NCBI GenBank assembly: GCA_022181005.1
Contig: BQMV01000071.1
Coordinates: 1 to 5,098 of the forward strand
DNA length: 5,098 nucleotides
Source: Anaerolineaceae bacterium
GTDB lineage: Bacteria; Chloroflexota; Anaerolineae; Anaerolineales; Villigracilaceae
Reading direction: 5' to 3'
Shown: piece by piece, positions 1-4,815 of the stretch
Numbering within the stretch: the stretch's first letter is position 1
Layout of the letters: every line of letters starts with the position of its first letter
The notes under the pieces: model-generated
Seen by the model: the letters and a program-made list of their open reading frames with translations, nothing else
What the model was told of the DNA's origin: nothing
Databases searched by the model: none
Made by a program: the position numbers and the translations under genes

Positions 1-63
1 CGGTAATATATACATAACCATAATTGAAGAGGTTGCCCAACAAGCCCTTACGTTCGTATTTCG
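1..63. repeat. Left arm of a perfect 63-bp inverted repeat
   Basis: Bases 1-63 are the exact reverse complement of 286-348; the match stops at 64/285 (t versus t, which do not pair). The arm begins at the first base of the window, so it may extend further. On the minus strand it encodes the conserved PH-domain core stretch starting KYERKGLLGN, identical to what the right arm encodes on the plus strand. A repeat made of part of a protein-coding gene, placed at the edge of the sequence, points to a fold-back joining event and not to a terminal repeat of a mobile element. Confidence 0.95.
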
Positions 64-286
64 TGCCTAAAATATCCTCAAGCTGAGCGGCGTTGCGCGT
101 CTCTGTGCCGAGAGGCTTGCGATCTATGTCTATAATCTGGTTATCGGTGATTTCAAATTTATCATTGCTCCAGTCTAGAAAACGAAACAAGAAACCGCCG
201 AAAAATAATATCATTCCGCCTAAGCACAGAAGCGCGATTGCGTCTACGTGAGCGCCGGTCTCAAAGAACAAAGAACGCTCCGGATC
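1..286 (-). CDS. PH-domain membrane protein, N-terminal part (displaced, inverted fragment)
   Basis: The minus strand reads open for 95 codons from 286 to 2. It starts DPERSLFFETGAHVD, then has a hydrophobic segment at fragment residues about 16-39 (AIALLCLGGMILFFGG...), which is a likely transmembrane helix. After it comes NDKFEITDNQIIDIDRKPLG and a QLEDILGTKYERKG stretch. This is the pattern of bacterial PH (bPH_2-like) domains: a membrane anchor followed by a small beta-rich domain opening with a 'xxEITDxRIIxxxR' strand pair. No start codon is convincing inside the fragment; the real N-terminus should lie further upstream and is not in the window. The fragment ends in the left repeat arm, and its natural continuation is the plus-strand piece from 288. 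Joined at the repeat, the two give an uninterrupted protein of at least 168 residues. The function of such PH-domain proteins is generally unknown. Confidence is high that both pieces are one gene, moderate for the domain name. Confidence 0.75.
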
Positions 287-348
287 GAAATACGAACGTA
301 AGGGCTTGTTGGGCAACCTCTTCAATTATGGTTATGTATATATTACCG
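286..348. repeat. Right arm of a perfect 63-bp inverted repeat
   Basis: Exact reverse complement of 1-63, with 222 bp between the arms. This copy sits in the correct coding context: it reads in frame into the rest of the PH-domain gene that ends at 569. The copy at 1-63 is therefore the displaced or duplicated one. Confidence 0.95.
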
Positions 349-569
349 TGGGCGGAAGCAAACTGATATTTGAAGATGTGAGAGATCCAGCCGGCGTTCA
401 AGCGGATATTAATCGCCGCCGCGAAGCGCGTGTGGCGAAGAAAACTCAGGCGGCGGTGGCGATTGAGCGCGAACGTATGGCTGATTGGCTGGTCGCATAT
501 CACAGAAACGCCGAAGAATTTCGAACGGCGGAAGAGGAAAAGAGGAATCATACGAATGACGCTGCGTAA
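288..569 (+). CDS. PH-domain membrane protein, C-terminal part
   Basis: From 288 the frame reads 93 codons to the TAA at 567-569. It covers KYERKGLLGNLFNYG, then YVYITVGGSKLIFEDVRDPAGVQ, the last strands and capping helix of a PH-like domain. It finishes with a long charged helix (INRRREARVAKK... to ...AEEEKR), probably a coiled coil or amphipathic helix. A methionine-like start could be called at TTG 306, but this falls inside the conserved PH core and is not a true start. The N-terminal half is encoded in the opposite orientation at 1-286. As assembled, the gene is split; with 64-285 inverted it becomes continuous. The stop codon overlaps the start of the deformylase gene by 14 bp, so the two are probably co-transcribed and translationally coupled. 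No enzymatic motif is visible; membrane association is inferred from the N-terminal fragment. Confidence 0.75.
   Translation, partial: KYERKGLLGNLFNYGYVYITVGGSKLIFEDVRDPAGVQADINRRREARVAKKTQAAVAIERERMADWLVAYHRNAEEFRTAEEEKRNHTNDAA
541..545 (+). promoter_or_regulatory. Ribosome binding site deciding the deformylase start
   Basis: AGAGG at 541-545, at the end of the purine-rich run 530-545, lies 10 nt before the ATG at 556. This supports 556 over the upstream in-frame ATG at 430, which would add 42 residues translated from within the PH-domain gene. Confidence 0.6.
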
Positions 570-1083
570 TATTATTACTTTGCCTAACCCTGTGTTGAAG
601 CGCAAAGCTCGCGCGGTCACAAAATTTGATGGGTCGCTTCGCGCGTTGATTGACGATATGGTGGAAACCATGCGCGACGCGCCCGGCGTTGGTCTGGCAG
701 CGCCGCAGATCGGGCTGTCGGAACGAATCGCCGTGATCGAATATTTTGAAAAGGAAGAGGATGAGGAAAAGGAAGACGCGCTGAAGAAAGTATGGGCGGT
801 GATCAACCCTGAAATTATTAAAGCCTCGCCGGAGATGGTCGTCGGCGTGGAAGGTTGTCTCTCGATCCCCGGCTTGCTCGGAGAAGTGGAACGTCACGTC
901 GAGATTCAAGTTAAGGCGTTGAATCGTTATGGTACGCCGGTGCGCATCAAAGCTGCGGGCTGGCTGGCGCGCATCTTCCAACATGAGATTGATCATCTGA
1001 ACGGCGTCTTGTTTACCGAACGCGCTATCCGCGTTTGGCAACCGCAAGAAGAGACCGCCGTAGACGCGGAGCAGGAAGTCTGA
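556..1083 (+). CDS. def: Peptide deformylase
   Basis: Removes the N-formyl group from the initiator methionine of nascent proteins in the cytoplasm, a metal-dependent (usually Fe2+) hydrolysis. The 175-residue product starts MTLRNIITLPNPVLK and carries all three family motifs: GVGLAAPQIG (residues 44-53), EGCLS (99-103, metal ligand Cys101) and HEIDH (143-147, ligands His143 and His147, catalytic Glu144). The length is usual for bacterial deformylases. An acidic insert (EYFEKEEDEEKEDALKK, about 62-78) lies between motifs 1 and 2, where the family varies. The start at 556 is chosen from the family N-terminus and the AGAGG site upstream; a longer frame open from 430 overlaps the PH-domain gene and is rejected. 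The gene overlaps the end of the PH-domain gene by 14 bp and stops 12 nt before recF. fmt is not next to it here. Confidence 0.97.
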   Translation: MTLRNIITLPNPVLKRKARAVTKFDGSLRALIDDMVETMRDAPGVGLAAPQIGLSERIAVIEYFEKEEDEEKEDALKKVWAVINPEIIKASPEMVVGVEGCLSIPGLLGEVERHVEIQVKALNRYGTPVRIKAAGWLARIFQHEIDHLNGVLFTERAIRVWQPQEETAVDAEQEV

Positions 1084-1095
1084 GCGCTGTTTCTC

Positions 1096-2343
1096 ATGCA
1101 ACTTCGTCGTCTCTCGCTTACTAACTTTCGTAAATTCACGCGGCTCGATTTGGATCTTCCTGCGCGCGTTGTTTTGCTCACAGGCGCAAACGCGCAAGGC
1201 AAAACCACTATCCTTGAAGCGATTTATTTCCTTGCAGCGTTCGTCTCGTTTCACGCCAACGTTGACCGACAACTGATTAACTTTTCCGAAGCCGACAAGA
1301 AGGATGAACCCGCTGTCGCGCGACTCGTCGCGGAGTATCAACGCGGCGCGCGAACGCATCGGATTGAAGTGCGATTGATCCTTGAGCCGGTTGGAGTGTT
1401 AAATAGCCAGCGTTTACGCAAAGAAATTCTGCTTGATGGCGTGAAGAAACCAGTTAGCGAGGCGATCGGGCATTTCAACGCGGTGGTCTTTGCGCCGCAA
1501 ATGTCGCAGATCGTAGAAGGCGCGCCGGAAGCTCGCCGTCGTTACCTAAACCTTACATTGGCGCGCTCTACGCCGGCGTATGCGCGCGTTCTCAACGAAT
1601 ACAGCCAGGCGCTCACGCAACGAAACGCTTTGCTCAAAACGCTGAGCGAAAGCGGCGGAAACCGCGACCAACTTGAAGTTTGGGATGACGCGTTGACTCG
1701 ACTTGGTTCGCAGATCATCTTATGGCGCATTGAAGCCGTCCAGCAGATTCAAAAACTCGCTTCGCGCGCTCACTTTGAGTTGACGCACGAAGCGGAGACG
1801 CTGCGCCTTTCTTACCAGCCTGCATACGACCCGCTTCTACAGATGGGCGGACAGTTGGGCTTGAAGCTGGATACGGTCGTTGATCGTTCGGGCTTGGCGT
1901 TAGATGAGATCGAAGCGGGATTCCGCAAGCGATTGCGCGCATTGCGCAACGAGGAGGTCGCGCGCGGCGTAACAACCATCGGCCCGCATCGCGACGAACT
2001 GCGCTTTTTTTCTAATGCGGTCGATCTCGGCGATTACGGTTCGCGTGGACAGATCCGCACGACGCTGTTGGCGCTCAAACTCGCCGAGGCGCATTGGATG
2101 AAAGCGCGCACGGGCGAATGGCCCGTCATCTTGCTCGATGAAGCGATGGCAGAGTTGGATTTGCAGCGTCGCGCTGATTTATTGAAGTACGTTGCCGAAG
2201 GCGAGCAGGCGTTATATACCGCCGCCGATTTGAATTTATTTGCGCCTGACTTCATCGAAAAAGCGGAAGTTTTGGGCGTGGACAATGGGCGGGTGGAGAA
2301 CATCTCTGCGAGGAGGGCGACGCCTGAAGGAGCGGTCTCGTAG
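1096..2343 (+). CDS. recF: DNA replication and repair protein RecF
   Basis: SMC-like ABC ATPase that acts with RecO and RecR to load RecA at single-strand gaps and at stalled forks; it binds DNA and ATP in the cytoplasm. The 415-residue product has the RecF order. The N-terminal strand is MQLRRLSLTNFRKF. Walker A is GANAQGKT (30-37, Lys36, Thr37). The conserved LARSTP-type region follows around 155. Then come TTIGPHRDEL (293-302), the ABC signature YGSRGQIRT (314-322), and Walker B with D-loop VILLDEAMAELD (344-355, Asp348, Glu349, Asp355). The third residue of the usual GQGKT context is Ala33 in place of Gly, a conservative variant. The length is slightly above the common 360-400. The start follows the deformylase stop by 12 nt without an obvious Shine-Dalgarno sequence, so coupling is likely. 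Genes usually next to recF in other bacteria (dnaA, dnaN, gyrB) are absent from this window. Confidence 0.96.
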   Translation: MQLRRLSLTNFRKFTRLDLDLPARVVLLTGANAQGKTTILEAIYFLAAFVSFHANVDRQLINFSEADKKDEPAVARLVAEYQRGARTHRIEVRLILEPVGVLNSQRLRKEILLDGVKKPVSEAIGHFNAVVFAPQMSQIVEGAPEARRRYLNLTLARSTPAYARVLNEYSQALTQRNALLKTLSESGGNRDQLEVWDDALTRLGSQIILWRIEAVQQIQKLASRAHFELTHEAETLRLSYQPAYDPLLQMGGQLGLKLDTVVDRSGLALDEIEAGFRKRLRALRNEEVARGVTTIGPHRDELRFFSNAVDLGDYGSRGQIRTTLLALKLAEAHWMKARTGEWPVILLDEAMAELDLQRRADLLKYVAEGEQALYTAADLNLFAPDFIEKAEVLGVDNGRVENISARRATPEGAVS

Positions 2344-2365
2344 CGTTTAAGAAACGCCTTGCTCC
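2329..2365 (+). other. Nested stem-loop at the recF 3' end
   Basis: GCGTTT (2343-2348) and AAACGC (2352-2357) pair around a 3-nt loop. An outer pair, GGAGC (2329-2333) with GCTCC (2361-2365), encloses it. No T-run follows, so it is not a standard intrinsic terminator; it could weaken read-through, protect the 3' end, or be chance. It lies in the 44-nt gap between recF and the nucleotidyltransferase gene, which shows no other signal. Confidence 0.3.
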
Positions 2366-2387
2366 CTCGAGGTTTGCGACGATAATT

Positions 2388-3158
2388 ATGCCGATCTCCG
2401 ACTCTTTTATTCAATCCATAATCGAACAAGTCGATTCGCCTGCCGTTGTCGGTGTGAGCGTGGCAGGCAGTTACGCGCGCGGACAAGAAGCGAAATACAG
2501 CGATGTAGATTTCAATATCTTCGTGAGTCAACTTCCTGAATTTGAACAGTATGCATTGAAGTGGATGGATGGCAGACTTGTCAGCCTGAAGTATATGTCG
2601 CTTGAAAACGACCGCGCGGCATTGAGAAATCCGCGGCGCGCGATTTGGGCAACGCCGAATTTAATCGGAATGAAGATTGTCTTGGATAAAGACGGGGCGT
2701 TGGCTGACTTGCAGAAGGCGGCGCGGGAGTTTGACTTTTCTTCGCTTCAGCCAGCGGCTGATGAGTTTGCGGCGGAGACAGTGATGAGATGCGCGGAAGA
2801 AGCGCATAAGATTTTGAACGGTCTTATGCGCGGACGCGAATCGGCGGTGTTATACGCGACATGGGGGTTGGTCGGCGATATGCTTGAAGCGGCGGCGGTT
2901 CAAAGAGGCGTTATGATCGTCAGTGAAAACCACTATTTCGATTTGATTCAAGAGGCGGTAGGACGCGATACGAAGTGGGTGAGCGCGTTCCGCAAAGCGT
3001 GGGGACTTGACCTGAACGCATCGCAATATCAATCGCGCGGCGCGGCGGCATTGACGTTGTATCGTTTGACTGCGGCGATGTTCAACGATCTTATCCCCGA
3101 TAAATATCGGGATGTGGTACACAATACGTTGCGGCTGATCAAGGAGGCTGGTTATTAA
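2388..3158 (+). CDS. Nucleotidyltransferase-fold (Pol beta superfamily) protein of unknown substrate
   Basis: A 256-residue protein with an N-terminal NTP_transf_2-type domain and a helical C-terminal half. The signature is seen as GSYARG (27-32) followed by YSDVDFNIF (37-45), the G-S-x9+-D-x-D pattern in which Asp39 and Asp41 would bind the catalytic metals. The strand where relatives place a third carboxylate appears to be RLVSLKYM (63-70), which has no acidic residue, so activity is uncertain. The C-terminal region (about 120-256) is helix-rich and includes a YATWGLVGDMLEAA stretch, as in substrate-binding domains of aminoglycoside nucleotidyltransferase-like proteins. The substrate cannot be told: small molecule, RNA or protein are all possible. 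The ATG at 2388 has only a weak CGAGG far upstream (2368-2372). The stop overlaps the nth start (TAATG), so the two genes are translated together. A MNT-type antitoxin is unlikely because no HEPN partner is adjacent and the protein is longer. Confidence 0.8.
   Translation: MPISDSFIQSIIEQVDSPAVVGVSVAGSYARGQEAKYSDVDFNIFVSQLPEFEQYALKWMDGRLVSLKYMSLENDRAALRNPRRAIWATPNLIGMKIVLDKDGALADLQKAAREFDFSSLQPAADEFAAETVMRCAEEAHKILNGLMRGRESAVLYATWGLVGDMLEAAAVQRGVMIVSENHYFDLIQEAVGRDTKWVSAFRKAWGLDLNASQYQSRGAAALTLYRLTAAMFNDLIPDKYRDVVHNTLRLIKEAGY
3096..3111. repeat. 16-bp perfect palindrome
   Basis: CCCGATAAATATCGGG pairs 7 bp on each side of a central AA, with a mismatch immediately outside. It lies inside the nucleotidyltransferase coding region (codons for IPDKYRD), 47 bp before the next start. 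It may be a copy of an iterated genomic palindrome or a coding coincidence; one window cannot decide. Confidence 0.5.
3141..3147 (+). promoter_or_regulatory. Strong ribosome binding site for the nth-type gene
   Basis: AAGGAGG, a full Shine-Dalgarno core, sits 10 nt before the ATG at 3158 and within the last codons of the preceding gene. It is the strongest such site on the plus strand here and fixes the start at 3158. Confidence 0.75.
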
Positions 3159-3847
3159 TGGATGAATCTGTGTGGAATTTAGCGCGCCGTGCGGTCGCGA
3201 TCCATGAAAAATTGATCGAATTCTACGGCGAACCGATTTGGCATGATCCGATGCCGCCAGTGCACGAGTTGGTTTGCACCATCCTATCGCAGAACACGAA
3301 CGACAAGAATCGCGATCGTGCGTTCAATTTGTTGCGCGCTAAATTCCCAACGTGGAAAGAAGTGCGCGATGCGAAAATAGAAGAGGTGATTGAGGCGATT
3401 CGTCCCGCGGGATTGGCGAATCAAAAGGGTCCGCGCATTCAGCAGGTGTTGAAAGCCATCACCGAAGAACGCGGCGATTTGGATCTGTCCTTTCTTAAAG
3501 CTATACCTGTAGAAGAAGCGCGCAAGTGGCTGACCAAATTTAAGGGCGTAGGACCGAAGACTGCTGCCATCGTGTTGTGCTTCTCGTTGGGTATGCCAGC
3601 CTTTCCTGTGGATACCCACGTCTACCGCGTGACGGGGCGCATCGGACTCCGCCCTGAGAAGATGACCCTCGAGCAAGCGCATCCGCATCTCGAAAGTTTA
3701 TTCCCGCCTGAAACCTATTACGCCGCGCACTTGAACATCATCCGCCTCGGACGCGAAATCTGCACCGCGCGGAAAGCGATGTGTGAGAAGTGTCCGATTG
3801 TGAAGTGGTGTGATTACGGAAGGAAGAGATTAGAGATTGGAGAATAG
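3158..3847 (+). CDS. nth: Endonuclease III family DNA glycosylase/AP lyase
   Basis: Base-excision repair enzyme of the HhH-GPD superfamily: removes oxidised pyrimidines and cleaves the abasic strand. The 229-residue product has the DNA-contacting HELVCTILSQNTND helix (36-49), the helix-hairpin-helix FKGVGPKTAA (128-137) with catalytic Lys134, and FPVDTHVYRV (149-158) with catalytic Asp152. The C-terminus carries a 4Fe-4S loop with Cys202, Cys209, Cys212 and Cys218 in exact C-x6-C-x2-C-x5-C spacing. Having both Lys and Asp indicates a bifunctional glycosylase/lyase, not MutY or AlkA. The LSQNTND form replaces the LSAQATD of classical Nth (E. coli type) and recalls archaeal-like and mismatch-glycosylase relatives, so substrate range may differ. 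It starts in a TAATG overlap with the nucleotidyltransferase gene behind a strong AAGGAGG. It ends facing the convergent mazG-like gene across 30 bp. Confidence 0.93.
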   Translation: MDESVWNLARRAVAIHEKLIEFYGEPIWHDPMPPVHELVCTILSQNTNDKNRDRAFNLLRAKFPTWKEVRDAKIEEVIEAIRPAGLANQKGPRIQQVLKAITEERGDLDLSFLKAIPVEEARKWLTKFKGVGPKTAAIVLCFSLGMPAFPVDTHVYRVTGRIGLRPEKMTLEQAHPHLESLFPPETYYAAHLNIIRLGREICTARKAMCEKCPIVKWCDYGRKRLEIGE

Positions 3848-3883
3848 TCTTGGCACAATAAACCACTCTCTATTCTCTTATCT
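3834..3883. terminator. Possible bidirectional hairpin between convergent genes
   Basis: AGAT-TG-GAGAATAG (3834-3847) faces CTATTCTC-TT-ATCT (3870-3883). The inner 8 bp and outer 4 bp pair, with a 2-nt internal bulge and a 22-nt loop. The arms contain the stop codons of both convergent genes (TAG 3845-3847; TAA on minus at 3880-3878). The stem is AT-rich and lacks a T-run on either side, so it is only a weak terminator candidate. Confidence 0.3.
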
Positions 3884-4207
3884 GTTGTCGCCATCTCCCT
3901 TTATTTTTCCCCGTTCCATTCTGTCCAACAACTTAGCGATATTCGCCTCGGCGATCTCATCCAGCGATAAATCCAATTCAGTAGCGACTTGCGAGATGTA
4001 CCACAACACATCGCCGAGTTCGGCTTTGAGCGCCTCGCGCGTCTCGTCGCTGATCTCGCCGTCCTTATCGCGGAACACCTTCTTGATCTTGCCCGCCACT
4101 TCCCCCGCCTCGTTGACGAGTCCCAGCGTGGGGTAGATCACTCCATGCTCGATGACGGGGTATTTCGCGGTGGCGCGTGATTTGGTTTGATAGTCGGTGA
4201 AGTTCAT
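3878..4207 (-). CDS. MazG-like nucleoside triphosphate pyrophosphohydrolase
   Basis: A 109-residue all-alpha NTP pyrophosphohydrolase of the MazG-like group, which hydrolyses (d)NTPs, often non-canonical ones, to the monophosphate and pyrophosphate using Mg2+. The metal-binding motif is complete: LVNEAGEVAGKIKK with Glu33 and Glu36 (E-x2-E), then ELGDVLWYIS with Glu63 and Asp66 (E-x2-D). The single short domain matches the one-domain MazG-like proteins of bacteria and phages, not the two-domain E. coli MazG of about 260 residues. The ATG at 4207 lies 4 nt after the doc stop with only a weak GGA upstream, so it is probably translated by coupling as the third gene of the antitoxin-toxin operon. 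Its sequence (hand count 65% GC over 4021-4080) is richer than the doc gene beside it. The substrate (dNTP pool cleaning or signalling nucleotide) is not readable from sequence. Confidence 0.9.
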   Translation of the reverse strand: MNFTDYQTKSRATAKYPVIEHGVIYPTLGLVNEAGEVAGKIKKVFRDKDGEISDETREALKAELGDVLWYISQVATELDLSLDEIAEANIAKLLDRMERGKIKGDGDNR

Positions 4208-4211
4208 TTGG

Positions 4212-4598
4212 TCATTCCATTAACCTGATATGTTCTCTTATCCAATCCGTGAAAGTGTCTCGGTCTATTTTCCCCGAAGCCAGTTGTAAAATTATGGTTT
4301 CTTGTGCATCCACTGATGAATCCAATTCGTAGCCGTTTATGACAAGAAAGGTTTCCATTGCATAATGTCCAACCCGCTTATTGCCATCTACGAAAGGATG
4401 GTTCATAACCAACGAATAACATAACGATGAGGCTTTTTCGATAATTGTTGCATAAAGATCGGTTGCATCGAAAGAGGCGCGCGGCTGTGCGACAGCGGAC
4501 TCAAGCGTTTCCATGCTTAAAATACCAACTGTACCGCCAGATGCATCCATCACTTGACGGTACAGTTCGATTACTTCGGAAACAGTCAGGTATCGCAT
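4212..4598 (-). CDS. doc: Doc (death-on-curing) family toxin, Fic fold
   Basis: A 128-residue Doc-type toxin. Characterised Doc of phage P1 phosphorylates elongation factor EF-Tu and stops translation. The active-site loop is seen as HPFVDGNKR (67-75): His67 is the general base, Asp71 the metal ligand, Asn73, and Lys74-Arg75 the phosphate contacts. The GNKR form (against GNGR in AMP-transferring Fic proteins) favours the Doc kinase type. The N-terminus MRYLTVSEVIELYRQVM, the middle LESAVAQPRASFD, and the length are typical of family members. The start overlaps the antitoxin stop as TAATG, and no Shine-Dalgarno sequence precedes it, so translation should depend on the antitoxin. The partner upstream is ribbon-helix-helix-like, not Phd. 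No key residue is missing, so the toxin looks intact. Hand counts of 40-42% GC over 4261-4440 are below those of recF lines, compatible with horizontal arrival. Confidence 0.92.
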   Translation of the reverse strand: MRYLTVSEVIELYRQVMDASGGTVGILSMETLESAVAQPRASFDATDLYATIIEKASSLCYSLVMNHPFVDGNKRVGHYAMETFLVINGYELDSSVDAQETIILQLASGKIDRDTFTDWIREHIRLME

Positions 4599-4798
4599 TA
4601 GGCGGCAAGCCGTCTATAAAGCTCCGAGTTCTTTTTCAAAACGTAATGGGCGGCTTTGCGAAATTGTTCTTCAGGTTGAGTCAACATATCCTCCACGCTA
4701 ACGCGGACGAGTTCCTCGGTAGAAACACCAAATTTTTGTGCCATCTCTTGAAGTTTTTGTAGGCGCTCGTTTGGTAGTTCAATTGTTATAGTAGTCAT
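4598..4798 (-). CDS. Ribbon-helix-helix antitoxin of the Doc toxin
   Basis: A 66-residue protein directly upstream of doc and overlapping it by one base (TAATG). The N-terminus TTITIELPNERLQKLQEMAQKFG gives a short strand and first helix, and STEELVRVSVEDML (26-39) the second helix, the arrangement of an RHH/CopG-like DNA-binding dimer. The C-terminal part (45-66), with YVLKKNSELYRRLA, is a charged helix. By position and by analogy with other antitoxins it should bind and neutralise the toxin. The protein is expected to repress its own promoter with the toxin as co-repressor; this is known for the system type, not shown here. The ATG at 4798 is preceded by a clear AGGAG 6 nt away. The identification rests on fold pattern, size and neighbour, so the antitoxin role is firmer than the exact family. 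Confidence 0.85.
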   Translation of the reverse strand: MTTITIELPNERLQKLQEMAQKFGVSTEELVRVSVEDMLTQPEEQFRKAAHYVLKKNSELYRRLAA

Positions 4799-4804
4799 AG
4801 CTTG

Positions 4805-4809
4805 CTCCT
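4805..4809 (-). promoter_or_regulatory. Ribosome binding site of the antitoxin gene
   Basis: On the minus strand AGGAG lies 6 nt before the ATG at 4798, near-ideal spacing. The following toxin gene has no such site, consistent with the antitoxin being made in excess. Confidence 0.75.
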
Positions 4810-4815
4810 GAACAA

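Noticed and set aside
1..348. Terminal inverted repeats of an insertion sequence or MITE
   Set aside because: The arms are part of a conserved protein-coding region and the enclosed DNA is the rest of the same gene; no transposase and no target-site duplication is visible.
430..555. A 42-residue N-terminal extension of peptide deformylase from ATG 430
   Set aside because: It is translated out of frame from the PH-domain gene, does not resemble deformylase, and the ATG at 556 has a better placed AGAGG and the family N-terminus.
261..806. A minus-strand frame of 181 codons crossing the inverted repeat
   Set aside because: It is in a different frame from the PH-domain fragment, Ser/Phe-rich, and antisense to def; no family pattern.
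409..1359. A 316-codon open frame on the minus strand opposite def and recF
   Set aside because: It lies antisense to two genes with complete family motifs, has low-complexity Arg/Phe-rich sequence and no recognisable domain; it is a shadow frame of GC-rich coding sequence.
2388..3158. MNT-HEPN toxin-antitoxin module
   Set aside because: The nucleotidyltransferase is longer than minimal MNT antitoxins and its neighbours are recF and nth, with no HEPN gene beside it.
3837..4136. A 99-codon plus-strand frame downstream of nth
   Set aside because: It is antisense to the mazG-like gene, whose metal-binding motif is intact; the plus-strand translation is Ser-rich with no family pattern.
4445..4762. 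A 105-codon plus-strand frame across the toxin-antitoxin pair
   Set aside because: It is antisense to two recognisable genes and lacks any ribosome site or domain.
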